Shown in pieces: positions 51,642-59,270 of a stretch of DNA of 64,000 bases (within the stretch, counting starts at the first letter, position 1; the number at the start of each line of letters is the position of its first letter). The DNA is from Streptomyces sp. C10-9-1 (GTDB lineage Bacteria > Actinomycetota > Actinomycetes > Streptomycetales > Streptomycetaceae), in contig NZ_JANHKP010000008.1 in NCBI RefSeq assembly GCF_024497955.1, forward strand, positions 186,001-250,000, written 5' to 3'. The translations under genes were made by a program, and so were the position numbers. The notes under the pieces are model-generated. The model searched no databases and was not told the origin of the DNA. It saw only the letters and a program-made list of their open reading frames with translations.

Positions 51642-52313
51642 TCAGGCCGCCTTCGCCTTGGTGGCGTACATGTCGACGTACTCCTGGCCGGACAGCCGCA
51701 TCACCTCGGTCATCACCGAGTCGGTGACGGCCCGCAGCACGTACCGGTCGCGGTCCATGCCCTCGTAGCGGGAGAACTCCATCGGCTCGCCGAAGCGCAC
51801 GGTCACCCGGCCGGGCCGCGGCAGGCCCGCGCCCCCCGGCTGGAGCTTGTCCGTGCCGATCATCGCGAAGGGGACCACCGGCGCGCCCGTCATCAGCGTC
51901 AGGCGCGCGATGCCGGTGCGCCCCCGGTACAGCCGCCCGTCGGGGGAGCGGGTGCCCTCGGGGTAGATGCCGAAGACCCTGCCCTCCTCCAGGATCCGGC
52001 GGCCCGTCATCAGCGCCGCCACGCCCCCGTTCGCACCGTCGCGGTCGACCGGGATCATGCCGACACCGGTGAAGAACCACGCCATGGCCCGGCCCTTGAG
52101 GCCCTTGCCGGTGACGTACTCGTCCTTGCCGATGAAGAACACCGGCCGGTCGGTCACCAGCGGCAGCACCATCGAGTCGATGAAGGTCAGGTGGTTCCCG
52201 GCGAGGATCACCGGTCCGCTCCCGGGGATGTTCTCCGCCCCCTCCACGCGGGGGCGGAACATCAGGCGCAGGAACGGCCCGAGCACGGCCTTGATGAGGG
52301 TCAAGCGGGACAA
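51642..52313 (-). CDS. 1-acyl-sn-glycerol-3-phosphate acyltransferase (PlsC family)
   Basis: 223 residues from TTG 52313. Acyltransferase motifs: GNHLTFIDSMVLPL (H-x4-D), GVGMIPVDRDG, FGIYPEGTRSPDGRLYRG and APVVPFAMIGTDKL. It adds the second acyl chain in phospholipid synthesis or modifies a related lipid. GGAGG lies 5 nt before the TTG, and the family N-terminus (SRLTLIKAVLGPFLRLMF) begins there. A frame to ATG 52472 would add a disordered Pro-rich 53 residues without a ribosome site. One or more weak membrane-binding segments. Confidence 0.88.
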   Translation of the reverse strand: MSRLTLIKAVLGPFLRLMFRPRVEGAENIPGSGPVILAGNHLTFIDSMVLPLVTDRPVFFIGKDEYVTGKGLKGRAMAWFFTGVGMIPVDRDGANGGVAALMTGRRILEEGRVFGIYPEGTRSPDGRLYRGRTGIARLTLMTGAPVVPFAMIGTDKLQPGGAGLPRPGRVTVRFGEPMEFSRYEGMDRDRYVLRAVTDSVMTEVMRLSGQEYVDMYATKAKAA

Positions 52314-52460
52314 CGGGTCCTCCGAGTCGTGGGACGTGCCGTGGGGTGCGACGTCGACGGGCGCCGGTGCGGTCTCGGCCGGGGGGTCTGCGGGCGGGTT
52401 CGGGAGCTGGGGTCCGTGCAGGTGAGGACCATACTCGCGCCCCGTGCCCCCGCGCACGTC

Positions 52461-52493
52461 GGGTTCACGCATCCGATACGCACTGTTGACGCG
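52461..52493 (+). promoter_or_regulatory. Possible PHO-box repeats upstream of glpQ
   Basis: GTTCACGCATC (52461-52471) and GTTGACGCGCG (52483-52493), 22 bp apart in phase, resemble 11-nt PhoP direct repeats. S. coelicolor glpQ1 is PhoP-controlled as I recall. The middle unit is degenerate, so the call is weak. Confidence 0.25.
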
Positions 52494-52596
52494 CGTTCCC
52501 GCGCTGTTCGGACGCGGTCTGCCCTGGAGAGGGGGTGCCTGCCTACCATCGGGCGACGTTCGGAACAGTGCGGAAGATCACATGGAGGAACGTTTC

Positions 52597-53751
52597 ATGA
52601 CACAGGGTGCGAGCAGCGGTCCGGCACGCCGTGCGGTGATCGGGGCGGCCGTCGCCGCCGGCGCGGCGCTGGGGACCGGCGCCGGGGCGGGGGCCGCCCG
52701 GGCGGCCGGAAGGACGCAGGGGCGCGGCGGCGGGCCGGGGTACCGGGGCCTGCCGGTCCCCACCGTGATCGCACACCGCGGGGCGAGCGGCTACCGGCCC
52801 GAGCACACCCTGGGCTCGTACGGGCTCGCGCTCGACATGGGCGCCCACGTCATCGAGCAGGACCTGGTCCCCACCCGGGACGGCCATCTCGTGTGCCGCC
52901 ACGAGAACGACATCACCGGAACCACCGACGTGGCGGACCACCCCGAGTTCGCCTCCCGGCGGACCACCAAGTCCGTCGACGGCACCTCCCTGACCGGCTG
53001 GTTCACCGAGGACTTCACCCTGGCCGAGCTGAAGACCCTGCGGGCCAAGGAGCGCATCCCGGCCATCCGCCAGGAGAACACCCTCTACGACGGCCGCTGG
53101 ACGGTCCCCACCTTCGAGGAGGTGCTGCGCTGGGCGGAGCGGGAGGGCCGCCGCCGCGGGCACCCGGTGTGGCTCCATGCCGAGACCAAGCACCCCAGCT
53201 ACTTCCGGGCTCTCGGCCTCGGGCTGGAGGAGCGCCTGGCGCGGCTGCTGCGGCGCTACGGCCGCCACCGCGCGAACTCCCCGGTCTTCCTCCAGTCCTT
53301 CGAGCCCAGCAGCATGCAGCGCATGGCCCGCCTCGTGGCCACCCCCCGGGTGGTGCTGCTGTCCGGGCCCGCCTCCCGCCCCTGGGACTTCGTGGAGGCG
53401 GGCGACCCGCGGACCGTGGCGGACCTGGTGAAGCCGGCCGGGCTGGACTGGATCGCCTCCTTCGCCCAGGGCATCGGCCCCACCCTCGACCTGGTCGTCC
53501 CGAAGGACGCCGCCGGGCGGCTGACCGAGCCCACCACCCTGGTCCGCGACGCCCACGCGCGCGGGCTGCTGCTCCACCCCTACACCCTGCGCAACGAGAA
53601 CGCCTTCCTGCCGGCCGACTTCCGGCGGGGTACCGACCCGACCGCCTACGGGGACGCCTTCGGCGCCTACCGCGCCTACTTCGCGACCGGGATCGACGGC
53701 ATCTTCACCGACATGCCGGACACCGGGCTGCTCGCCGCCGAGGAGGTCTGA
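52597..53751 (+). CDS. glpQ1: Secreted glycerophosphodiester phosphodiesterase
   Basis: 384 residues. A twin-arginine-like signal (ARRAVIGAAVAAGAALG) leads to the GDPD domain: VIAHRGASGYRPEHTLGSY (catalytic His, metal Glu), EQDLVPTRDGHLVCRHEN, HAETKHPSYF and TGIDGIFTDMPDTG. It hydrolyses deacylated phospholipids, and in Streptomyces possibly teichoic acids, to glycerol-3-phosphate outside the cell. ATG 52597 has GGAGGA upstream. The length (about 350 mature residues) fits the long GlpQ type. The numbering glpQ1 rests on recalled synteny. Confidence 0.9.
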   Translation: MTQGASSGPARRAVIGAAVAAGAALGTGAGAGAARAAGRTQGRGGGPGYRGLPVPTVIAHRGASGYRPEHTLGSYGLALDMGAHVIEQDLVPTRDGHLVCRHENDITGTTDVADHPEFASRRTTKSVDGTSLTGWFTEDFTLAELKTLRAKERIPAIRQENTLYDGRWTVPTFEEVLRWAEREGRRRGHPVWLHAETKHPSYFRALGLGLEERLARLLRRYGRHRANSPVFLQSFEPSSMQRMARLVATPRVVLLSGPASRPWDFVEAGDPRTVADLVKPAGLDWIASFAQGIGPTLDLVVPKDAAGRLTEPTTLVRDAHARGLLLHPYTLRNENAFLPADFRRGTDPTAYGDAFGAYRAYFATGIDGIFTDMPDTGLLAAEEV

Positions 53752-53809
53752 CGGTCCGGCGGCTCGGGGGCGGCGGGAGGGCCCCGCGGCTCCCGGGGGC
53801 CGCCGCCCT

Positions 53810-53864
53810 CCGCGGCGTCCGCCACCGGCCCCCGCCGGCAGCGGTGCCGGCGAGGACGCCGCGG
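53810..53864 (+). terminator. Hairpin after glpQ
   Basis: CCGCGGCGTCC (53810-53820) and GGACGCCGCGG (53854-53864) pair perfectly, with further smaller hairpins between. Confidence 0.55.
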
Positions 53865-53952
53865 CCCGCAACCGCAGGGCCGCGGCACCGCGTCCTCGGC
53901 TGTGCCGGCCGCGCCCGCGAACCGGTGACACGGACAGGACGGGGGTCGTGCC

Positions 53953-54657
53953 ATGGGTGGATCGACCGGTTGGGCGAGACGGGGGGCGTGGCTGATCGCC
54001 CCGCTCGCTCTGGCCTCGACGGCGGTGGGCTGCAAGGGCGGTGACGTCCCGGGAGCGGCTCCTCCCGCGGCGGAGGTCTCCTCGCAGCCGTCCGGCGCCA
54101 CCCCCGGTGAGGAGGGCGGCAAGGAGCCCGCCACCCCCGTTCCGGGCTCCCCGGACGACCCCGGCGGGAGCGGGGCGTCCGCCGCGCTGACCTGCGAGCA
54201 GCTCCGCGACGCGGAACTGCAGACCTCCGCCTTCCGCATCCCGGACGCCCCGCCGGGGGCCATCGCGTTCACCGACGGCCGCTGGGAGGGCGGCGGCGTC
54301 GTGGTCGAACTCCAGCCGCAGTGCGCCGTCGGCCAGATGACCGGCGACCCGGCGCACGACGCGGTGGCCGCGGTCAAGGTGACGACGGGCGGAACCGGCC
54401 GGTTCTACGCCCTGGTCACCTGGCGCAACGACGGCGGGACCCCGGTCCCCGCCGCCGCGGTGTCCCTGGGGGACCGGACGCCCGTGGAGTCCGTGGCCGT
54501 CTCCGCGGCACCCCCCGCGCGGGCCACCGCCGTCTACCTCACCCGCGGTGAGGCGGACCCGGCGGCCGTGGTGACGATCCGGCGGACGGCGGTCTACCGG
54601 GTCGCCGGCCCCCTCATGGCCGAACTGCACCGCAGCGACACGCCGTACCACCCGTGA
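53953..54657 (+). CDS. Secreted lipoprotein of unknown function (DUF4232-like)
   Basis: 234 residues. Signal peptide ending in the lipobox AVGC (Cys near 27), then about 50 residues of Pro/Gly/Glu-rich linker, then a beta-rich domain of about 150 residues (TCEQLRDAELQTSAFRIPDA, VVVELQPQCAVGQMTG, YALVTWRNDGGTPVPAAAV, VTIRRTAVYRVAG). Two Cys could pair. The pattern resembles Streptomyces DUF4232 surface lipoproteins, but the match is by eye and weak. Transcribed alone; a terminator follows. Confidence 0.65.
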   Translation: MGGSTGWARRGAWLIAPLALASTAVGCKGGDVPGAAPPAAEVSSQPSGATPGEEGGKEPATPVPGSPDDPGGSGASAALTCEQLRDAELQTSAFRIPDAPPGAIAFTDGRWEGGGVVVELQPQCAVGQMTGDPAHDAVAAVKVTTGGTGRFYALVTWRNDGGTPVPAAAVSLGDRTPVESVAVSAAPPARATAVYLTRGEADPAAVVTIRRTAVYRVAGPLMAELHRSDTPYHP

Positions 54658-54747
54658 GGCCCGGCGGGCCGCCGCCGGCGGTTCGCCGACAGGGGCCGGA
54701 CGCCCGGGGCCGGGACCGCTTCCGGCGGCCCGGGCCCGGCGCTCCCG

Positions 54748-54780
54748 ACCGCCCCGGGGAGGCCGCCTCCCCGGGGCGGT
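54748..54780 (+). terminator. 15-bp terminator hairpin
   Basis: Perfect 15-bp arms 54748-54762 and 54766-54780, loop CCG, between the lipoprotein and the sigma-like gene. Confidence 0.75.
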
Positions 54781-54865
54781 GACGCCCCCCGGGGCCGTTC
54801 CCCCGTACGGGTGGACCCGCTGCTTCGGGGAAACCGGCGCGCCAAGGGCGGGCGTCCCGTGCACC

Positions 54866-55432
54866 GTGACCGTCCCCGAGGAAGACATCCCCACCCCGCC
54901 CGCCGCGGTGGTGGGCGCGCTGGGCGCCCTCGTCGCGGCCGAGGCGACCGCCGAGGCGCCCGGCGCCGCCGCCGAGGCCGGCGACCTCGAACAGGCCGTC
55001 TGGCTCCGGCTGCTGGAGCGGCTCGACGGGGACGGCGTCCTTCCGCCGGACGCCGCCCGCTGGATCCGCTCGGCGGTGCGCGCCGAGGCGCGCCGCACCC
55101 GCAGGACCGCCGCGCGGGAGCGTCCCCTCCGCGGCGACCCCCCGGCCGCCCCCTTCGCCGAGGCCGCCTCGTCCGCCGGGCCGGAGCGGGCGGCGCTGCA
55201 CGCCGAACGGCGCCGCGCAGTGCGCCGCGCCGTGGCCGGGACTCCGGGGCGCTGCCCCCGGCTGCTTTCTGCGATGTTGGCACCGGAAGACCTCACCTAC
55301 CGAGAAATCGCAGGGGCGTTGGGTATCTCACAGGGCAGTCTGGGGCCGATGCGTTCCCGTTGCCTGGGATGTCTGCGCAGAATGCTCGCGGCAGAGGTTG
55401 CAGCTCCCGGCCATCGGGGAAGGGAGCGGTAG
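54866..55432 (+). CDS. Sigma factor-like protein (ECF region 4 helix-turn-helix)
   Basis: 188 residues from GTG 54866; an upstream GTG at 54779 falls inside a terminator stem and is rejected. The N-terminal half (LEQAVWLRLLERLDGDGVLP, RWIRSAVRAEARRTRR) resembles a reduced sigma region 2, and the C-terminus (LTYREIAGALGISQGSLGPM, RSRCLGCLRRML) is a clear region 4 helix-turn-helix. No anti-sigma gene is adjacent. The C-terminal third uses noticeably less biased codons than its neighbours (55261-55432). Likely an ECF-type regulator with unknown targets. Confidence 0.75.
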   Translation: MTVPEEDIPTPPAAVVGALGALVAAEATAEAPGAAAEAGDLEQAVWLRLLERLDGDGVLPPDAARWIRSAVRAEARRTRRTAARERPLRGDPPAAPFAEAASSAGPERAALHAERRRAVRRAVAGTPGRCPRLLSAMLAPEDLTYREIAGALGISQGSLGPMRSRCLGCLRRMLAAEVAAPGHRGRER

Positions 55433-55469
55433 ACAACCGGTGTATCAGGTGAGCGGGAGGCATGCGCAC

Positions 55470-55973
55470 ATGGGCATGAGCGTGACCATCTCAGCGGCGA
55501 CGGAGCAGGACGCCGAGCACATCCTCAAGCTCCAGTATCTGTGCTACCAGGCCGAGGCCGAGCTCTACGGCGACTACGGCATCGAGCCCCTCACCCAGAG
55601 CCTCGCCGACCTGCGCGCCGAACTCGCCCGGGGTCACGCCCTGGTCGCCCGTCTCGGGAGCGAGGTGGTCGCCTCCGTGCGCGGCACGGTCGAAGGGGAC
55701 GGCACCGCCCGGATCGCCAAGCTCATCGTGCACCCCCGGATGCAGCACCACGGGCTCGGCGGCCGCCTGCTCGACGCCATCGAACTGCGCTGCGCCGCCG
55801 AGGGCGGCGCCAAGCGCTTCCGCCTCTTCACCGGCCACCGCAGCGAGAGCAACCTCCGCTTGTACCGCAGCCGCGGCTACGCCCCCGTCGGCACCGAGCA
55901 GGTCGGCCCCCGGCTGACCGTGGTCACCCTGGAGAAGGAGTCCGCCCCCGGCGACTACGCCGCCAGCGCCTGA
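55470..55973 (+). CDS. GNAT-family N-acetyltransferase
   Basis: 167 residues. SVTISAATEQDAEHILKLQ, VVASVRGTVEGDGTARIAKL and acetyl-CoA loop RMQHHGLGGRLLDAIE mark a single GNAT domain; LFTGHRSESNLRLYRSRGY ends it. Substrate not evident. ATG 55470 is placed by GGGAGG 9 nt upstream. It begins 37 bp after the sigma-like gene and is probably co-transcribed. Confidence 0.85.
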   Translation: MGMSVTISAATEQDAEHILKLQYLCYQAEAELYGDYGIEPLTQSLADLRAELARGHALVARLGSEVVASVRGTVEGDGTARIAKLIVHPRMQHHGLGGRLLDAIELRCAAEGGAKRFRLFTGHRSESNLRLYRSRGYAPVGTEQVGPRLTVVTLEKESAPGDYAASA

Positions 55974-55985
55974 CCCGGGCCGGCC

Positions 55986-56010
55986 GGGCGCGGGACGCCC
56001 TCCCGCGCCC
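55986..56010 (+). terminator. 10-bp hairpin after GNAT gene
   Basis: GGGCGCGGGA (55986-55995) and TCCCGCGCCC (56001-56010), loop CGCCC, 12 bp after the stop. Confidence 0.65.
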
Positions 56011-56029
56011 GGGACGCCCTCCCGCGCCC
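55992..56029. repeat. Two tandem 19-bp direct repeats
   Basis: A 19-bp unit beginning GGGACGCCC is present twice without a gap (55992-56010 and 56011-56029), duplicating the right arm of the preceding hairpin. Confidence 0.8.
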
Positions 56030-56060
56030 TTGCTCCGGCGGCCCCGCCGGGGCACGGCCC

Positions 56061-56516
56061 TCAGGCCCCGGTGGAGCGCGAGCGCCGCAGCCAGACCATG
56101 CCGGTCACCGGCAGCAGCACCGGGATGAACAGGTACCCCATCCCGTACGCCGACCACACCGTGGAGTCCGGGAAGGCGGACGGGTCGGCGAGCGTCCACG
56201 TCCCCACCACCAGCACGCCCGCGAGTTCGGCGCCGCAGCACACGAGCGCGGCCCGGCGGGCCGCCTCCCCGCCCCGCACCAGGGTGTAGGTGATGAAGGC
56301 GTACACCACGGCCGCGACCGCGGAGAGGGTGTGGGCCAGCGGGGCGCTGCCGAAGTCGGTGAGGATCTGGTAGACGGAGCGGGAGACCGCCCCGACGGAC
56401 ATCACGCCGTACAGCCACACCAGCAGCAGTCCGGGGCCCGCCACCAGCCGGGTGCGCCCGGCTCCCGCGACCGCGGTGTCCTCCGCGCCCTCCCGCGCCT
56501 GCCCGGTCCCTGTCAT
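56061..56516 (-). CDS. Small four-helix membrane protein
   Basis: 151 residues with four hydrophobic segments (GLLLVWLYGVMSVGAVSR, LSAVAAVVYAFITYTLV, ALVCCGAELAGVLVVGTW, GMGYLFIPVLLPVTGMVWL). No enzymatic motif. Starts 2 bp after the stop of the upstream membrane gene, so the pair is an operon and may form one complex. Function unknown. Confidence 0.8.
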   Translation of the reverse strand: MTGTGQAREGAEDTAVAGAGRTRLVAGPGLLLVWLYGVMSVGAVSRSVYQILTDFGSAPLAHTLSAVAAVVYAFITYTLVRGGEAARRAALVCCGAELAGVLVVGTWTLADPSAFPDSTVWSAYGMGYLFIPVLLPVTGMVWLRRSRSTGA

Positions 56517-56518
56517 CG

Positions 56519-56878
56519 TCAGCCTCCCCAGACGTCGTGGAGCCGGACCTCGAGCACCGCCAGTACCACGGCCCCCGCCGCGACGGTCGCCGAACCCCAG
56601 CGGGTGCGCTCCGCGAGGGAGAGGAAGCCCGCGGCCGGCACCGCCAGCGCCGAGCCGACGAGGTACGCCAGGAAGATCGCCACCCCCTCGCCGGGCCGCT
56701 CGCCGCGGGCCAGCTGCACGATGCCCACCACCAGCTGGACGAGGGCGAGGGCGGAGACCACGGCCATGCCGATGAAGTGCCTGTCCTTGGTGGGCAGGTC
56801 GCGGTAGGCGGCGAGGCCGCACCAGGCGGCGAGGGCGAGCGCGGTGGCGGCCACCGCGATCGTCAGGGCGTCGAGCAT
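56519..56878 (-). CDS. Small membrane protein, first gene of a two-gene operon
   Basis: 119 residues, four hydrophobic segments (LTIAVAATALALAAWCGLAAY, IGMAVVSALALVQLVVGIVQL, VAIFLAYLVGSALAVPAAGFL, ATVAAGAVVLAVLEV), shown here in parts. No known catalytic motif; resembles uncharacterised actinobacterial integral membrane proteins. Divergent from the methionine-transporter leader. Confidence 0.8.
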   Translation of the reverse strand: MLDALTIAVAATALALAAWCGLAAYRDLPTKDRHFIGMAVVSALALVQLVVGIVQLARGERPGEGVAIFLAYLVGSALAVPAAGFLSLAERTRWGSATVAAGAVVLAVLEVRLHDVWGG

Positions 56879-57097
56879 GGGGCCGAGCGTATTACGGCCA
56901 CCCGGCCCGACGGCCGCCGGGCCGGTCCGCCGGTGGCGGCAGCGTCCGTCTCCCGTGGTCCCGGCCACAGCGCCGACGCACCGGTGTGCTTCCGGGGCCC
57001 GGGGCGCCGAGCTGCCCGACGGTGCATCGGTGCAGGTGGAGGGCGGTTCGGCCGGGGAGTCGGCCACCTCGGGCCTGTCCACATACCGTAGAGCGGC

Positions 57098-57114
57098 TGT
57101 CCGAATAACGGACA
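57098..57114. promoter_or_regulatory. Inverted repeat upstream of the met leader (possible operator)
   Basis: TGTCCG-AATAA-CGGACA is a perfect 6-bp inverted repeat 41 bp before the leader-peptide start. It may bind a regulator of sulfur or methionine uptake. Confidence 0.4.
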
Positions 57115-57155
57115 AGCGCCCGAGGGCGACCCCACCGTCTGCTTTACTTGCAGCC

Positions 57156-57242
57156 ATGACCACGACGAGCAGCCGCACCCTTGCGACCGAGGCGATCACG
57201 ACGCCCGGTGCTCGTTGTATGTGTCGAATGTGCGCCTTCTGA
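57156..57242 (+). CDS. Cys/Met-rich leader peptide upstream of metNIQ
   Basis: 28 residues starting MTTTSSRTL and ending ARCMCRMCAF, with three Cys and two Met in the last eight codons before TGA. Such runs before transport genes are the mark of ribosome-mediated attenuation that senses charged tRNA. TTTACT (57143-57148) ends 7 bp before ATG, and there is no ribosome site, so the message is probably leaderless. The following 208 bp up to metN contain GC-rich hairpins (for example CTCGC/GCGAG soon after the stop), but no clear U-tract. Too small for standard gene calling. Confidence 0.7.
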   Translation: MTTTSSRTLATEAITTPGARCMCRMCAF

Positions 57243-57450
57243 GGGTCCCCGACCGAGCCTCGCGCCCCGAAGCGAGACCGACGGCCCGAGCCCGTCCGGC
57301 ACCCGCCCGCAGCGGGACGCCCGGACCGGCCCGCCCCGCGCACGCACCCGGCCACCGCGCCGAACCGCCGTGCCCGCGAACGCCGTCCGCACCGAAACGC
57401 CCCGTGCCCGGCGGACACCGCGCCGCGCACTCGACAGTGACGGAAACCCT
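57243..57450 (+). promoter_or_regulatory. GC-rich leader between the leader peptide and metN
   Basis: 208 bp with several possible hairpins and no gene. If the leader peptide acts in attenuation, alternative pairing here should decide whether metN is transcribed or its start exposed. GGAAA before GTG 57451 is a weak ribosome site, which could be covered by structure. Confidence 0.4.
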
Positions 57451-58524
57451 GTGATCACCACTACGGGCCTGACCAAGGTCTATTCAGCACGCGGCCGCGA
57501 GGTCGCCGCCCTGGACGGCGTCGACCTGCACGTCCGGGAGGGAGAGGTCTTCGGCGTCATCGGACAGAGCGGTGCCGGGAAGTCCTCGCTCATCCGCTGC
57601 GTCAACCTCCTGGAGCGCCCCACCTCCGGGACCGTGACCGTCGCGGGACAGGACCTCACCGCCCTCGCGGGCCGGGGCCGCCGCGCCTCCCGGGACCTGC
57701 GCGCCGCGCGCACCCGGATCGGCATGGTCTTCCAGCACTTCAACCTGCTCTCCTCGCGCACCGTGCAGGACAACGTCGAACTCCCCCTGGAGATCCTCGG
57801 CGCCTCCGGCGCGGACCGCTCCCGCAAGGCGCGCGAACTCCTCGACCTCGTGGGCCTCGCCGACAAGGCCGCCGCCTACCCCGGTCAGCTCTCCGGCGGG
57901 CAGAAGCAGCGCGTCGGCATCGCCCGCGCCCTCGCCGGCGACCCCAAGGTCCTCCTCTCCGACGAGGCCACCAGCGCCCTCGACCCGGAGACCACCCGCT
58001 CCATCCTCCGGCTGCTGCGGGACCTCAACCGCGAGCTCGGCCTGACGGTCCTGCTCATCACCCACGAGATGGACGTCGTCAAGTCCGTCTGCGACTCCGC
58101 CGCCCTGATGAGGAAGGGGAAGATCATCGAATCCGGAACGGTGAGCGAACTGCTCGCGACCCCCGGCTCCGAACTCGCCCACGAGCTGTTCCCCGTGGGC
58201 GGCGAGCCCTCCGGTCCCGACCGGACCGTCCTCGACGTGACCTTCCACGGCGAGACGGCCACCCGGCCGGTGATCTCCCGGCTCTCGCGCACCTACAACG
58301 TCGACATCTCGATCCTCGGCGCCGCCATGGACACCGTCGGCGGCCGCCAGATCGGCCGGATGCGCATCGAACTGCCCGGCCGCTACGAGGACAACGTCGT
58401 GCCGATCGGCTTCCTGCGCGAGCAGGGCCTCCAGATCGACGTCGTCGACAGGGGCACCGGCGCCGCCGGGCCGCCCGCCGCTGTGCTCCCCGGGACGCGC
58501 GCCGCCGAGGCGGTGGCCACGTGA
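57451..58524 (+). CDS. metN: Methionine ABC importer, ATP-binding subunit
   Basis: 357 residues, GTG start. Walker A GQSGAGKSSLIRC, signature QLSGGQKQRVGIARAL, Walker B VLLSDEATSALD and the His switch LLITHEMDVV. The C-terminal NIL domain (about 270-345, VLDVTFHGETATRPVISRL, QIGRMRIELPG) binds methionine and inhibits transport when the cell is replete. It drives uptake through MetI. It overlaps metI by 4 bp. Confidence 0.95.
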   Translation: MITTTGLTKVYSARGREVAALDGVDLHVREGEVFGVIGQSGAGKSSLIRCVNLLERPTSGTVTVAGQDLTALAGRGRRASRDLRAARTRIGMVFQHFNLLSSRTVQDNVELPLEILGASGADRSRKARELLDLVGLADKAAAYPGQLSGGQKQRVGIARALAGDPKVLLSDEATSALDPETTRSILRLLRDLNRELGLTVLLITHEMDVVKSVCDSAALMRKGKIIESGTVSELLATPGSELAHELFPVGGEPSGPDRTVLDVTFHGETATRPVISRLSRTYNVDISILGAAMDTVGGRQIGRMRIELPGRYEDNVVPIGFLREQGLQIDVVDRGTGAAGPPAAVLPGTRAAEAVAT

Positions 58525-59192
58525 CCTGGTCCGAGATGCAGCCCCTGCTCACCCAGGGAACCCTCGACACCCTCTACATGGTGCTGTGGTCCACCCTCGT
58601 CACCGTGGCCGGCGGTCTGCCGCTCGGCGTGCTGCTGGTCCTCACGGACAAGGGCGGACTACTCCAGAACACCCCCGTGAACAAGGTCGTCGGCACGGTC
58701 GTGAACATCGGCCGCTCCCTGCCCTTCCTCATCCTGCTGATCGCCCTGATCCCCTTCACCACCCTGGTCGTCGGCACCTTCATCGGCCCCACGGCCATGA
58801 TCGTGCCGCTGGCGATCGGCGCCATCCCCTTCTTCGCGCGCCTCGTGGAGACCGCCGTCCGCGAGGTGGACGCCGGTCTCGTCGAGGCCGTCCAGTCCAT
58901 GGGCGGATCGATCCCCGTGATCGTCCGCAAGGTCCTGCTCCCGCAGGCCCTGCCCTCCCTCGTGTCGGGCGTCACCACCACCGTCATCGTGCTCATCGGC
59001 TACTCCGCCATGGCCGGGGCGGTCGGCGGCGAAGGGCTCGGCTCCAAGGCCGTCACCTATGGATTCCAGCGCTTCGAGACGGAGTTCATGCTGGTCACGG
59101 TCGTGATCCTGGTCGCCCTCGTGAGCATTGTCCAGCTCCTGGGCGACGGGACCGTACGGCTCCTCGTCCGCCGCGGCCGCGCCGCGGCGTGA
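58521..59192 (+). CDS. metI: Methionine ABC importer, permease subunit
   Basis: 223 residues with five membrane helices. The coupling motif EAVQSMGGSIPVIVRKVLLPQAL (shown in part: VEAVQSMGGS, VLLPQALPSLVSG) contacts MetN. GTG overlaps the metN stop (GTGA). Forms a homodimeric channel for methionine. Confidence 0.95.
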   Translation: MTWSEMQPLLTQGTLDTLYMVLWSTLVTVAGGLPLGVLLVLTDKGGLLQNTPVNKVVGTVVNIGRSLPFLILLIALIPFTTLVVGTFIGPTAMIVPLAIGAIPFFARLVETAVREVDAGLVEAVQSMGGSIPVIVRKVLLPQALPSLVSGVTTTVIVLIGYSAMAGAVGGEGLGSKAVTYGFQRFETEFMLVTVVILVALVSIVQLLGDGTVRLLVRRGRAAA

Positions 59193-59270
59193 CCGCACGG
59201 GAGCACGCTCCACCCCACGGCCCGCACTCCTTGTCCGGGCCTCGCACCACCTGAGAAAGAGGCACTTTTC

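Noticed and set aside
51642..52472. PlsC start at ATG 52472
   Set aside because: Adds 53 disordered residues without a ribosome site; TTG 52313 has GGAGG at 5 nt and matches the family N-terminus.
54779..54865. Sigma-like protein start at GTG 54779
   Set aside because: The codon lies in the last bases of a terminator stem, and the added residues look non-coding.
57243..57450. SAM riboswitch before metN
   Set aside because: The conserved SAM-I core and kink-turn are not recognisable, and the leader peptide offers a better explanation.
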